From: Pseudomaricurvus hydrocarbonicus
GTDB taxonomy: Bacteria; Pseudomonadota; Gammaproteobacteria; Pseudomonadales; Cellvibrionaceae
Assembly (NCBI RefSeq): GCF_011602365.1
Contig: NZ_JAAONZ010000008.1
Location: forward strand, 62,001 to 126,000
DNA: 64,000 nucleotides
Direction of reading: 5' to 3'
Part shown: positions 1-9,466 of the stretch, in pieces
How positions within the stretch are numbered: position 1 is the first letter of the stretch
How the letters are laid out: the number at the start of each line of letters is the position of its first letter
Notes under the pieces: model-generated
The model's input: only the letters and a program-made list of their open reading frames with translations
What the model was told of the DNA's origin: nothing
The model's database searches: none
Program-made: the position numbers and the translations under genes

Positions 1-1
1 A

Positions 2-1003
2 TCGGCGACACAGGTGTCGTCAGATCACTGGATCAGCGAAGTGAAGGCGGTGGGGACTCTGGTGGCGGTACAAGGTGCCGAACTGGCGACTCAGGTCAGT
101 GGCATTGTGGAAACCATTCATTTTGACAACGGCAGTGAGGTCAAGGCGGGCGATGTGGTGATGACGCTGGACAGCGCTACCGATTTGGCTGAGCTGAAGA
201 CCTTGCAGGCGGCAACGCGACTGGCGGAGCTGGAGCGCAACCGAATTAAGGAGCTGTTGCAGCGCAAGAGTGTGTCCCAGTCGGAATACGATCAGCGTCA
301 GAGCCAGTTGGAGCAGGCCGAGGCTCGAGTGGTGGCTCAACGGGCCCGGATCGAACAAAAAGTGCTGCGTGCCCCTTACTCCGGGCGCTTGGGGATTCGT
401 CAGGTGAATGTGGGGGAATTTGTCAGTGCCGGTGATCCAATGATTGGCTTGCAGGCACTGGATCCGATCTTTGTGGACTTTACTCTGCCGGAACAGCGTT
501 ATGGCGATGTGCACGAAGGCATGATCGTAACTGCTCATCTGGATGCGCTGGGTAAGGAAGCTTTTACCGGGGTGGTGACGGCGATTGAGCCGGTGATTGA
601 CGCGGACACCCGCAACTTTAAATTGCAGGCGACGTTTAAGAATCCGCAGCAGCGTTTGCGCCCGGGGATGTTTGCCCGGATTGCGCTGAATGTGGGTGAG
701 GAGCGCAATGTTCTGATCGTGCCTCGCACGGCCATCAGTTACAAGCCGTATGGCAATTCCGTCTACATACTCACGCCCAGCGATGAACAGGGTGAGGACG
801 GCAAGCCGCTGTTTCAGGTCAAACAACGATTTGTGACAACCGGCGAAGCGCGCGGCAGCCTGGTGGCGATTGATGAGGGTGTGGTTCTGGGTGAGCGGGT
901 AGTGACCAGTGGTCTGCTGAAATTAAGCAGTGGTGATATGGTGACGATTAATAACAGCGTTCAGCCTGAAGCTGAGGCAGCACCGGTACCGGAAAACGGT
1001 TGA
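2..1003 (+). CDS. RND efflux pump periplasmic adaptor (MFP), 5'-truncated by window edge
   Basis: Membrane fusion protein that bridges an inner-membrane RND pump to an outer-membrane channel. The reading frame is open from base 2, and the earliest in-frame start (GTG at 14) would begin inside the first barrel segment, so the true start and lipoprotein or signal region lie outside the window. Visible in order: half of the lipoyl domain (GIVETIHFDNGSEVKAGD), an alpha-helical hairpin rich in Q/E/R (about residues 60-118), the second lipoyl half (APYSGRLGIRQVNVGEFV), the beta-barrel and the membrane-proximal domain. It is followed after 10 bases by the permease, so the two are co-transcribed. The substrate cannot be deduced. 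Confidence 0.93.
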   Translation, partial: SATQVSSDHWISEVKAVGTLVAVQGAELATQVSGIVETIHFDNGSEVKAGDVVMTLDSATDLAELKTLQAATRLAELERNRIKELLQRKSVSQSEYDQRQSQLEQAEARVVAQRARIEQKVLRAPYSGRLGIRQVNVGEFVSAGDPMIGLQALDPIFVDFTLPEQRYGDVHEGMIVTAHLDALGKEAFTGVVTAIEPVIDADTRNFKLQATFKNPQQRLRPGMFARIALNVGEERNVLIVPRTAISYKPYGNSVYILTPSDEQGEDGKPLFQVKQRFVTTGEARGSLVAIDEGVVLGERVVTSGLLKLSSGDMVTINNSVQPEAEAAPVPENG

Positions 1004-1013
1004 GGTAACAGCA

Positions 1014-4000
1014 GTGAAATTTACGGATCTCTTTATTAGCAAGCCGGTGCTGGCCACGGTGGTAAGTTTGGTCATCCTGCTGATGGGGTTGCGGGCCGGT
1101 ACCGAGTTGAATGTCCGGCAATACCCCGAACTGCAAAACGCCGTGGTGAATATCAGCACGGCTTACGTCGGCGCGGATGCCGATCTGGTGCAGGGCTTTA
1201 TCACCACCCCGGTGGAGCGCCAGGTGGCGACCGTGGACGGCATTGAATACATGACCTCGTCCAGCGTGGCGGGTTTGTCGACGGTCAGCGCTCAGGTGAA
1301 GCTGGATGCGGACCCCGACAAGGTCCTCACCAAGGTCATTGCCAAGGTCAATAAGCTGCGCGGTGAATTGCCGGCGTCGGCGGAAAACTCGGTGATTGAT
1401 CTGCGTGTGGGTGATCCTGCTGCCCACGCTTATCTGTCGTTTTACAGTGACAGTTTGAGCACCAATCAAATTACCGATTATCTGATCCGCGAAGTGGAGC
1501 CGCGGCTGGCCACGGTCGCCGGTATTCAGCGTGCCGATATCAACGGTGGCCGCACCTTTGCCGTGCGGGCCTGGTTGAAGCCCGAGCGCATGCGCGCGTT
1601 TGATCTGACGGCCTCGGACATCAATGCCGCCCTGAGAACCAACAATGTGCTGTCGGCGGTGGGGGCCACGAAAGGCTCGATGACCTCCATTGACCTTAAA
1701 GCCGATACCGACCTGCGGGATATTGAGCAGTTTAAAAATTTGATTGTGCGGGCGGAACGAGGCTCGATCATTCGTCTGGAAGATGTGGCCGACGTAGAAC
1801 TGGGAGCTGAGAGCTACAACAGCTCTGCCCGCTTTAACGGCCAGGCGGCAACCTTTTTTGCGATCTACCTGACCCCGGATGCGAACGCCATTGAGGCGCT
1901 GGACCGGTTGCGCGACGTGTGGGACAACGACGTGGTGCCCCAGTTGCCGGAAGGGTTAAACGCCAATTTCAGCTACGACAGCTCGATCTACATTCGCGAT
2001 GCCATTGGCGAAGTGAAGCAGACCATTGCCGAGGCGATCGTCATTGTCATCGTGGTGATCTTTCTGTTTCTGGGGTCCCTGCGCTCGGTGCTGATTCCGG
2101 CCATTGCGGTGCCGTTATCGCTGGTTGGCGCGCTGTTTTTGATGTTGCTGTTTGGCTTCTCGCTGAATTTGCTCACCCTGCTGGCCATGGTGTTGGCGAT
2201 TGGTATTGTGGTTGATGATGCCATTATTGTGCTGGAAAACATTCACCGCCACATTGAAGAGGGCATGAATCCACACCAGGCCGCGATCAAGGGCGCTCGC
2301 GAGCTGGCCTGGCCGGTGGTGGCCATGACCACCACACTGGTGGCGGTCTATCTGCCGATTGGTTTTTTGAGCGGCATCACCGGCGTGCTGTTTGTGGAGT
2401 TTGCCTTTACCCTCGCCGGCGCCGTGCTGATTTCCGGTGTGGTGGCGTTGACGCTGTCGCCCATGATGTGTGCCAAGATGTTGCGCTCGCATAAAGGCGA
2501 GGACACTAAAGATGGCGACAATAAGGGCCTGGAGCAATGGCTTGATCGTCAATTTGAAAAGCTGCAACACCGTTATCAACGGGATCTGCACACCGTACTG
2601 GATGAGCGTGTGGGTTTGACCCTGTTCGGGGTGATTGTGTTGCTGTCCTGTTACTTCCTGTTTGTGATGTCACCGTCCGAGCTGGCACCCGCCGAGGATA
2701 CCGGGTTTGCGTTTTACCTGGCCGAAGCGGATCCTGGCGTGACGCTGGAATATGTGGAGCGCTTTTCCAGTGAGGCTTGGGCGATCAACCAGGCCAGTGA
2801 TGCCATTGCCGGGGATTTTCAATTTAACGGCATCAGTTTGACCGCACCGGGTTCCAATAATGGCGCCTTTGGCGGGTTGATTTTAGCCCCCTGGAGTGAG
2901 CGCGAAGAGACCCTGGCGGAAGTGATGAAGGACCTGGTAACACCGAGGTTTGAGCAGGTCGCCGGCTTGAAGGTGGCGGCGATCATTCCCGCGGCGCTGC
3001 CCACCGGCGGTACCGGCATGCCGATTGAATTCGTCATACTCTCTACCGCGCCGGCAGCCGTGGTGAAAGAGTTTGCCGATCAGGTGTTGGCCAAGGCCAA
3101 GGCGAGTAAGAAATTCATTTTCCTCAATACCGATGTGAAAATTGACAAGCCCAGAACGGAAATCATGATCGATCGGGACAAGGCTTCACAGCTGGGTATC
3201 GATATGTCTCAATTGTCCGCGGACCTGTCGGCCATGTTGTCGGGGGGCTATGTGAACCGTTTTTCACTGGAGAACCGTTCCTACAAAGTGATTCCCCAGG
3301 TGATGCGCTCTGATCGGCTGACGCCGGAGCAGCTGCAGTCCTATTACACTCGCACCCAGTCGGGAGAACTGGTGCCCCTGTCCACGGTGGTGACGCTCAA
3401 GGATTCGGTGCAGCCGCAGGTGTTGAGCCGTTTTCAGCAGCTCAACAGTGTCACCATCGGTGCCATGCAGCGACCGGGCATTGCCCTGGGTGAAGCCCTG
3501 GCGATACTGGAAGAGGCGGCCGGCGAAATTTTGCCCAAGGGCTATACGGTGGATTATGCCGGTGAAGCCCGGCAGTTTAAAACCGAAGGCTCGGCGCTGG
3601 TGGCGACCTTCTTTTTTGCCCTGGTGGTTATTTATCTGGTGCTGTCGGCGCAGTTTGAGTCCTTTCGGGATCCGTTCATTATGTTAATGACGGTGCCCAT
3701 GTCGATCAGTGGCGCACTGCTGGTGCTGAATGTGCTGGGGATTTTTCAGGTGCCGGGCACGACGCTGAACATCTACACGCAAATTGGTTTGTTGACGCTG
3801 ATCGGGGTGATTTCCAAGCACGGTATATTGATCGTTGAGTTTGCCAACAAGCTGCAGCAGGAGGGGCACACCAAGCGCGAGGCGATCGAAATGGCGGCGT
3901 CGGTGCGCCTGCGTCCGGTACTGATGACCACGGCGGCTTTGGTGTTGGCGATGGTGCCATTGCTGTTGGCAACCGGGCCGGGGGCGGTGTCCCGTTTTTC

Positions 4001-4133
4001 CATGGGGGTGGTGATTGCGGCCGGGATGACCATCGGTACGGCTTTTACCCTGTATCTGCTGCCAGCGGTGTATCTGTTGATTGGGCGCGATTACGCCAAA
4101 GCGCCGGTCATTGCGCACGAACCGGCCGTCTGA
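1014..4133 (+). CDS. RND multidrug efflux permease, HAE1 family
   Basis: Proton-driven inner-membrane drug exporter of 1039 residues, the usual family length. It begins with a cytoplasmic amphipathic start and TM1 (about residues 12-32), then a large periplasmic loop, TM2-6 with the proton-relay motif GIVVDDAIIVLENIHRH (Asp pair near residue 400), a second periplasmic loop and TM7-12 with GVISKHGILIVEFAN. The GTG start at 1014 has GAGGT 8 bases upstream. It belongs to the MexF/MexI/MdtB-like group, and no outer-membrane partner follows it: the next gene is convergent. Exact substrate unknown. Confidence 0.95.
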   Translation: MKFTDLFISKPVLATVVSLVILLMGLRAGTELNVRQYPELQNAVVNISTAYVGADADLVQGFITTPVERQVATVDGIEYMTSSSVAGLSTVSAQVKLDADPDKVLTKVIAKVNKLRGELPASAENSVIDLRVGDPAAHAYLSFYSDSLSTNQITDYLIREVEPRLATVAGIQRADINGGRTFAVRAWLKPERMRAFDLTASDINAALRTNNVLSAVGATKGSMTSIDLKADTDLRDIEQFKNLIVRAERGSIIRLEDVADVELGAESYNSSARFNGQAATFFAIYLTPDANAIEALDRLRDVWDNDVVPQLPEGLNANFSYDSSIYIRDAIGEVKQTIAEAIVIVIVVIFLFLGSLRSVLIPAIAVPLSLVGALFLMLLFGFSLNLLTLLAMVLAIGIVVDDAIIVLENIHRHIEEGMNPHQAAIKGARELAWPVVAMTTTLVAVYLPIGFLSGITGVLFVEFAFTLAGAVLISGVVALTLSPMMCAKMLRSHKGEDTKDGDNKGLEQWLDRQFEKLQHRYQRDLHTVLDERVGLTLFGVIVLLSCYFLFVMSPSELAPAEDTGFAFYLAEADPGVTLEYVERFSSEAWAINQASDAIAGDFQFNGISLTAPGSNNGAFGGLILAPWSEREETLAEVMKDLVTPRFEQVAGLKVAAIIPAALPTGGTGMPIEFVILSTAPAAVVKEFADQVLAKAKASKKFIFLNTDVKIDKPRTEIMIDRDKASQLGIDMSQLSADLSAMLSGGYVNRFSLENRSYKVIPQVMRSDRLTPEQLQSYYTRTQSGELVPLSTVVTLKDSVQPQVLSRFQQLNSVTIGAMQRPGIALGEALAILEEAAGEILPKGYTVDYAGEARQFKTEGSALVATFFFALVVIYLVLSAQFESFRDPFIMLMTVPMSISGALLVLNVLGIFQVPGTTLNIYTQIGLLTLIGVISKHGILIVEFANKLQQEGHTKREAIEMAASVRLRPVLMTTAALVLAMVPLLLATGPGAVSRFSMGVVIAAGMTIGTAFTLYLLPAVYLLIGRDYAKAPVIAHEPAV

Positions 4134-4163
4134 GTGGATCACCGTCCCCAGGTGGGGTCTGGC

Positions 4164-4186
4164 AGCCCTGCGTTCACAGGGCTTTG
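4164..4186 (+). terminator. Short hairpin between convergent RND operon and yghU
   Basis: AGCCCTG and CAGGGCT form a 7-bp stem around a 6-base loop and are followed by TTTG. It lies in the 64-base gap between two convergent genes. The T tract is short, so termination strength is doubtful. Confidence 0.4.
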
Positions 4187-4197
4187 ACTCGCGTATC

Positions 4198-5076
4198 TTA
4201 CGATTCGTCCTGGCCCAGGATTTTGTCCTGGGTTTTTAGGTCAAAATCGCTGGCGTCGTGACGTTCGTGCAGTTGGGTTTCGGGTTCGCCCCAGGTGCGG
4301 TTCACCATGCGTCCGCGTTTCACGGCGGGGCGCCGGGCGATGTCATCGGCCCAGCGGATGACATTTTTATAGGTCTGTACGGACAGAAATTCACCGGCGT
4401 CATAAGCCCGGTTTTTCACCAGCGCGCCGTACCAGGGCCAGCAGGCGATGTCGGCAATGGTGTAGTCCTCGCCTGACAGGTAAGGCTTCTCGGCCAGATC
4501 GCGGTCCAGTACGTCAAGCTGGCGCTTAACTTCCATGGTGTAGCGGTTAATGGGGTATTCGTATTTTTCCGGCGCGTAAGCATAGAAGTGGCCGAAGCCC
4601 CCGCCGACAAAGGGCCCACTGCCCATCTGCCAGAATAGCCAGGACAAGCATTCCGTGCGCTTGGCCAGGTCCGTGGGCAGGAAAGCATTAAATTTCTCGG
4701 CCAGATAGAGCAGGATTGAACCGGATTCAAACACCCGAATGGCCGGTTTGCAGCTGTAATCCAGCAGGGCCGGAATTTTAGAGTTTGGATTGATGCCAAC
4801 AAAATCGCTGCCAAACTGATCGCCGGCATCGATTTGGATCAAATGGGCGTCATATTCTGCACCCTCAAAGCCCAGCGCCAGCAATTCCTCCAGTAACACC
4901 GTGACCTTCACCCCATTGGGGGTGCCCAGCGAATAGAGCTGTAACGGGTGTTTGCCCCTTGGCAGTGTCTTGTCGTGAGTCGCTCCGGCCACGGGGCGGT
5001 TAATGTGGGCAAACGCACCGCCGTTTTCCTGGTCCCAGGTCCAGACGGCAGGGGGCGTGTAGGTGGGATCACTCAT
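4198..5076 (-). CDS. yghU: Glutathione S-transferase, YghU family
   Basis: Nu-class glutathione transferase / disulfide-bond reductase, 292 residues against 288 in E. coli YghU. The N-terminal thioredoxin-like half carries LYSLGTPNGVKVTVLLEE and the cis-Pro glutathione-site region NPNSKIPALLD, followed by FESGSILLYLAEK. The C-terminal helical half carries YTIADIACWPW. The frame is open further upstream, but ATG 5076 is preceded by a good ribosome site (AGGAG on the minus strand) and gives the family's usual MSDPTYTPP-like start. It is monocistronic and convergent with the RND operon. Likely role is defence against electrophiles or disulfide stress. Confidence 0.93.
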   Translation of the reverse strand: MSDPTYTPPAVWTWDQENGGAFAHINRPVAGATHDKTLPRGKHPLQLYSLGTPNGVKVTVLLEELLALGFEGAEYDAHLIQIDAGDQFGSDFVGINPNSKIPALLDYSCKPAIRVFESGSILLYLAEKFNAFLPTDLAKRTECLSWLFWQMGSGPFVGGGFGHFYAYAPEKYEYPINRYTMEVKRQLDVLDRDLAEKPYLSGEDYTIADIACWPWYGALVKNRAYDAGEFLSVQTYKNVIRWADDIARRPAVKRGRMVNRTWGEPETQLHERHDASDFDLKTQDKILGQDES

Positions 5077-5780
5077 AGGGGACTCCTGAAAGTGGTGCGG
5101 TCTTGATCGAGCTACGCACCGCGTCAAATTCGGCGTGCTAGGACCTAGAGTAGTCAGAAGCTTTGGCAGGCGCAATGGCGGTGCGGCAACTTACCAAAAC
5201 GAGTCCGCATCAATTGGGTATTGCGCGCTGACGTAGGTGTCGTATGCCCGTTTTTGAGACACTCTTTGAAGACTTCATGGATGAGGATGACAGCGCGCGT
5301 CACGGCCCGTGCGGTCAGTAGTGACATGCCGAGATAAAAGGGTTTCACTGTCATAAGGGATGTCTTTTGGGGGCGGGTTATGGACGCTCAACCATCAAGT
5401 CTGTGGACGAGATTTATTGTCAGGCTATTCTCGAAGGGTGCCCTGACGTTGTCTATGCTCCCGCCGGTCAAGCGTGTAGCATTTTAGGACGGCTGGCATT
5501 TTAGGGTCGCCACTGGTGATGGCGGGCCGGCCCGGAGGGAAATAAAAACGAGGGCGCGGGTGTCAAAAGGGGGTTGGCGATGTCCAAGTCTGCAGTCCGG
5601 GCTGAAACTGTTGGCCGGAGAACTGACTAGACGACAAATTATTGCGAATACAGCGTCTATACTGGCTGTAATCCCCGGAAACTGGGTGTGTGCGACGATT
5701 ATACCGGCGCAACCAGCGGTTTTCCGGTATAGTCAACGAGCAATTACCGCATTTAAGCGATTTATTACAGGAAATACTAC
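5077..5780. other. Intergenic region between divergent yghU and rnr
   Basis: 704 bases without a convincing gene. A 66-codon frame on the minus strand (5154-5354) has no ribosome site and no recognisable motif. GCATTTTAGG occurs twice, 17 bases apart (5479 and 5496). A TATACT hexamer occurs at 5658-5663, but no good -35 is correctly spaced. The region must hold both promoters. Pseudomonas usually has a tRNA-Leu upstream of rnr; I see none here. Confidence 0.6.
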
Positions 5781-8432
5781 TTGAGTAAACAAAAAGGGGT
5801 ACCCGTTGACCCCAATCTGGCCAAAGAGGCCGAGAAGTACGAGAATCCCATCCCCAGCCGGGAATACATCATCGAAACCCTGGAACACGCCAAAGGCCCC
5901 ATGACCCATGAGGCTTTATGTGACGAGTTGGGTTTGGTGGACGAAGACTCTATTGAGGCCCTGCGCCGCCGGCTGATTGCCATGTCCCGTGATGGACAGC
6001 TGCTCAGCAACCGCAAGCAGGGTTATGGCGTCATCAACAAGCTTGACCTGATCCGGGGCAGAGTGCAGGGCCATAAAGATGGCTTTGGCTTTGTGATTCC
6101 CGCAGAAGGGGGCGATGACCTCTACCTCAGCTACAAAGAGATGCGACGCATTTTTGATGGCGACGAAGTGCTGGTGCGTGAAACCGGCCAGGATGTCAAA
6201 GGCCGTCGTGAAGGCAGCATTGTGGAAGTGCTGGCGCATCATACCCACCAGGTGGTGGGGCGTTTCTTCAGTGAGAACGGCATCCATTTTGTCTGCCCGG
6301 ACAACCCCCGCTTATCCCACGATCTGCTGATTGCCCCGGACGATGTGGGCAAGGCCAAACGCGGTCAGTTTGTGGTGGTCGAAGTGACTCAGCAGCCGGG
6401 CCGCAAAAACCCGCCCGCGGGCCGGATTCTGGAAGTGCTGGGCGACCATATGGCTCCAGGCATGGAGATCGACGTGGCGATTCGCTCCCACGGTATCCCG
6501 CATTTATGGCCCACTGATGTTCAGGCCGCGGCGCGGCAATTACCCGTTGACGTGGATGAAGCGGACAAAGCCCATCGTGTCGATTTGCGCCAGCTGCCGT
6601 TCGTGACCATCGACGGCGAAGACGCCCGCGATTTTGATGACGCGGTCTATTGCGAAACGAAAAAATCCGGCGGTTGGCGCCTGTACGTTGCCATCGCGGA
6701 TGTCTCCCACTACGTGAAAATTGGCAGTCCCCTGGATCGCGAAGCTCAGGAGCGGGGGACCTCGGTCTACTTCCCGGACTTTGTGGTGCCGATGCTGCCC
6801 GAAGCGCTGTCCAACGGACTCTGCTCGCTGAATCCCCATGTGGATCGCCTGGCCATGGTCTGTGAAATGACCGTGGCGGAAAGCGGCCGTGTCAGTGGCT
6901 ATCAGTTTTACGAAGCGGTGATCCACTCGCATGCACGATTGACGTACACCCAGGTGGGTGAAGCGCTGGCCATACTGGCCCCTGAAAAAATCGGGGTCGG
7001 CCGCAAGATACTGAACAAGCTGGGGCTGGGTAAGAAAAGCGAATTGCCTAAAGGACATCCGGTGTTGCCGGTGACGCAAGAAATTCTCAGTTTGCACCGT
7101 TTGTACCAGACCTTTCGGGTAGCCAGAACCGCTCGTGGCGCCATTGACTTTGAAACGGTCGAAACCCGCATCCTGTTCGATGAAAATCGTAAAATCGATC
7201 AAATTGTACCGGTGGTGCGCAACGACGCTCACAAGTTAATTGAAGAATGCATGCTGGCCGCCAACGTTTGTGCGGCCCGTTTTCTGGAAAAGCATGAGTT
7301 GCCCGGCCTCTACCGTGTGCACGAAGGGCCGCGGGAAGAAAAACTGGCCAACCTGCGCGAGTTTCTGGGCGAGCTGGGGCTGAGTATGCCCGGTCAGGAT
7401 GAACCCAAGCCGGAAAACTATCAGGCTTTGTTGCAGTCCGTTGAGGGGCGTAGCGATTCCAACTTGATTCAAACGGTGATGTTGCGCAGCCTGAGTCAGG
7501 CCATGTACCAGCCGGACAACAAGGGTCACTTTGGCTTGGCGTACACGGCCTATGCACACTTTACCTCGCCGATTCGCCGCTATCCGGATCTGCTGGTGCA
7601 CCGCGCGTTGCGACACATCATTCGCTCCAACGTCGACACCAAGCAGGTGAAGCGCGTGGAGGGGGCTGAGCCCATCGCCAAAGCCAAAATTTACCCCTAC
7701 AAAATGGCCGACATGCTGGCCATGGGCGAGCGCAGTTCGTTAACGGAACGCCGTGCGGATGAAGCCACCCGAGAGGTCACCAGCTGGTTGAAATGCGAAT
7801 ACCTGCAAGATCACGTCGGTGATGAGTTTGACGGTGTGGTGGTGGGGGTCACAGGCTTTGGCCTGTTCGTGGAATTGAAGGACCTGTACGTCGAAGGGCT
7901 GGTGCACATCACCAATCTGCCGCACGACTATTACCACTTTGAAGCCGCCCAACACCGTTTGGTGGGTGAGCGTACCCGGCAGGTGTTCCGCCTGGGGGAT
8001 GAGCTGTCGGTGAAGGTGGCCTCGGTCAATCTCGATGACCGCAAAGTGGATCTGGAAATGGTGGCGTTTAAATCCAGTTCGCGCAAAAAGCCAGCGGCCA
8101 AAGGCGGCAAAAATGCGCCCCGTCCGGTCGACACCAAGGGCAATATGCGCAAGCTGGCCCAAAGTGACGATGGATCAGGCAGGGCAAAGTCGGGCAAGAG
8201 TCGGTCCGGCAGTGGCCGTGGTAAAAACGCCGGTGCATCGGCGAAATCCCGCTCCGGCAGCAAAACGTCTACCGGATCGGGTCGCAATAAGTCGTCGGGC
8301 TCTTCGTCCCCCAAGACGACTGCGAACAAAAATCCGGCCAAAAAGTCGGCGAAGCCCAGTAAAGGTAATTTGGTGCGCAAGGCCAAGTCCACCAAGGCGG
8401 CACCGCAAAAGCCGGGCGCTAAAAAGCGCTGA
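5781..8432 (+). CDS. rnr: Ribonuclease R
   Basis: 3'-5' exoribonuclease of the RNase II/R family that degrades structured RNA, acting in rRNA quality control, mRNA decay and tmRNA-linked turnover. It has 883 residues. In order: N-terminal winged helix (EAEKYENPIPSREYI is the family signature near the start), two cold-shock domains, RNB catalytic domain with DGEDARDFDDAVYC (about 278-291), S1 domain (about 681-765) and a basic Lys/Ser/Gly-rich tail (765-883). The start is TTG at 5781, chosen by homology and an AGGA site about 10 bases upstream; no ATG fits. A strong terminator follows, so rlmB is at least partly uncoupled. Confidence 0.97.
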   Translation: MSKQKGVPVDPNLAKEAEKYENPIPSREYIIETLEHAKGPMTHEALCDELGLVDEDSIEALRRRLIAMSRDGQLLSNRKQGYGVINKLDLIRGRVQGHKDGFGFVIPAEGGDDLYLSYKEMRRIFDGDEVLVRETGQDVKGRREGSIVEVLAHHTHQVVGRFFSENGIHFVCPDNPRLSHDLLIAPDDVGKAKRGQFVVVEVTQQPGRKNPPAGRILEVLGDHMAPGMEIDVAIRSHGIPHLWPTDVQAAARQLPVDVDEADKAHRVDLRQLPFVTIDGEDARDFDDAVYCETKKSGGWRLYVAIADVSHYVKIGSPLDREAQERGTSVYFPDFVVPMLPEALSNGLCSLNPHVDRLAMVCEMTVAESGRVSGYQFYEAVIHSHARLTYTQVGEALAILAPEKIGVGRKILNKLGLGKKSELPKGHPVLPVTQEILSLHRLYQTFRVARTARGAIDFETVETRILFDENRKIDQIVPVVRNDAHKLIEECMLAANVCAARFLEKHELPGLYRVHEGPREEKLANLREFLGELGLSMPGQDEPKPENYQALLQSVEGRSDSNLIQTVMLRSLSQAMYQPDNKGHFGLAYTAYAHFTSPIRRYPDLLVHRALRHIIRSNVDTKQVKRVEGAEPIAKAKIYPYKMADMLAMGERSSLTERRADEATREVTSWLKCEYLQDHVGDEFDGVVVGVTGFGLFVELKDLYVEGLVHITNLPHDYYHFEAAQHRLVGERTRQVFRLGDELSVKVASVNLDDRKVDLEMVAFKSSSRKKPAAKGGKNAPRPVDTKGNMRKLAQSDDGSGRAKSGKSRSGSGRGKNAGASAKSRSGSKTSTGSGRNKSSGSSSPKTTANKNPAKKSAKPSKGNLVRKAKSTKAAPQKPGAKKR

Positions 8433-8546
8433 CCAGGTCTGTGTCGTCATTGCAGCCTGGCGCGGAAATCTCTCCAGAATGGCATCAGGCCCTGGAGATT
8501 ACCGCGCTGCGCTGGCACTGACGATCAAGCACTTGTGATGAACCTG

Positions 8547-8577
8547 AAAACCACTTCCCTGAAGTGGTTTTTTTTCC
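8547..8577 (+). terminator. Rho-independent terminator of rnr
   Basis: An 11-bp stem AAAACCACTTC / GAAGTGGTTTT with loop CCT runs directly into a T tract (8567-8575). It excludes the longer upstream start for rlmB, whose frame would begin inside this stem. Confidence 0.88.
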
Positions 8578-8635
8578 TTTTACGAATCCGGGTCAGTCTT
8601 TCTGCAGGCTCTGGATCCAACGTTCGAGAACCACC

Positions 8636-9373
8636 GTGGCAAAGTTAGAAACCGTTTATGGCTTGCACGCCGTACAAGCTCTCCTCAAAAGTGCGCCTCA
8701 CCGTGTGAATGAAATTCTGGTGTTGCAGGGCCGTCAGGACCAGCGTTTACAAAAACTCCTGGCTGCCGCGCAAGCCGCTGACATCAAGGTGCGCCAGGCC
8801 AGCCGGAAAGAACTGGATAAATTGGTCGACGGCAATCATCAAGGGGTGGTTGCCATGAGTTTCCCGGGTGAGTTGCACGATGAAAAATTTCTCTACCGGC
8901 TGCTTGATGAGCTGAAAGAAGATGCTTTTCTGCTGGTGCTGGATGGGGTGACCGATCCGCACAACCTGGGGGCTTGCCTGCGCACTGCAGAAGCGGCCGG
9001 TGTGCACGCGGTCATTGCCCCCAAGGACAATTCCGCCAGCCTGACGCCCACCGCTCGCAAGGTGTCCTGCGGCGCGGCGGAAGTGCTGCCCTACATTCCT
9101 GTGACCAATCTGGCTCGCTGCCTGCGCCAGTTGCAGGAAAAGGGGGTGTGGATCATCGGCACGGCCGGCGAAGCCGAGCAGTCGGTGTATCAGCAGGATC
9201 TGAAAGGCCCTATGGCTCTGGTGATGGGCGCCGAAGGGCCGGGCATGCGCCGCTTGACGCGCGAGTGTTGCGATGGCCTGATCAATATTCCGATGGCCGG
9301 GGAGATCAGCAGCCTCAACGTGTCGGTGGCTACGGGTGTGTGTTTGTTTGAAGCGGTCAGGCAGCGCCGTTGA
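8636..9373 (+). CDS. rlmB: 23S rRNA (guanosine-2'-O-)-methyltransferase RlmB
   Basis: SPOUT-class enzyme that methylates Gm2251 (E. coli numbering) in the 23S rRNA peptidyl-transferase loop. It has 245 residues from GTG 8636 (E. coli RlmB 243). The N-terminal substrate-binding domain (VYGLHAVQALLKS) is followed by the three knot motifs: NLGACLRTAEAAGVHAVI, VMGAEGPGMRRLT and IPMAGEISSLNVSVATGV. The GTG start matches the conserved beginning of the family, whereas the longer in-frame start lies in the rnr terminator. The rnr-rlmB pairing is standard in gammaproteobacteria. Confidence 0.96.
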   Translation: MAKLETVYGLHAVQALLKSAPHRVNEILVLQGRQDQRLQKLLAAAQAADIKVRQASRKELDKLVDGNHQGVVAMSFPGELHDEKFLYRLLDELKEDAFLLVLDGVTDPHNLGACLRTAEAAGVHAVIAPKDNSASLTPTARKVSCGAAEVLPYIPVTNLARCLRQLQEKGVWIIGTAGEAEQSVYQQDLKGPMALVMGAEGPGMRRLTRECCDGLINIPMAGEISSLNVSVATGVCLFEAVRQRR

Positions 9374-9466
9374 GTGGCTGCCATACTGGTGTTGAGGTGA
9401 GCCTTTCGCCGTAGCCGGACCTCAGTAAGAGCATCGGCAGAAAAAGAAAAATTAGGGAGACAAGCC

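Noticed and set aside
5154..5354. 66-codon minus-strand frame upstream of yghU
   Set aside because: No ribosome site, no motif, overlaps the promoter region of yghU.
5479..5512. Possible insertion element end (two GCATTTTAGG copies)
   Set aside because: Only 10 bases repeat, with no inverted ends and no transposase nearby.
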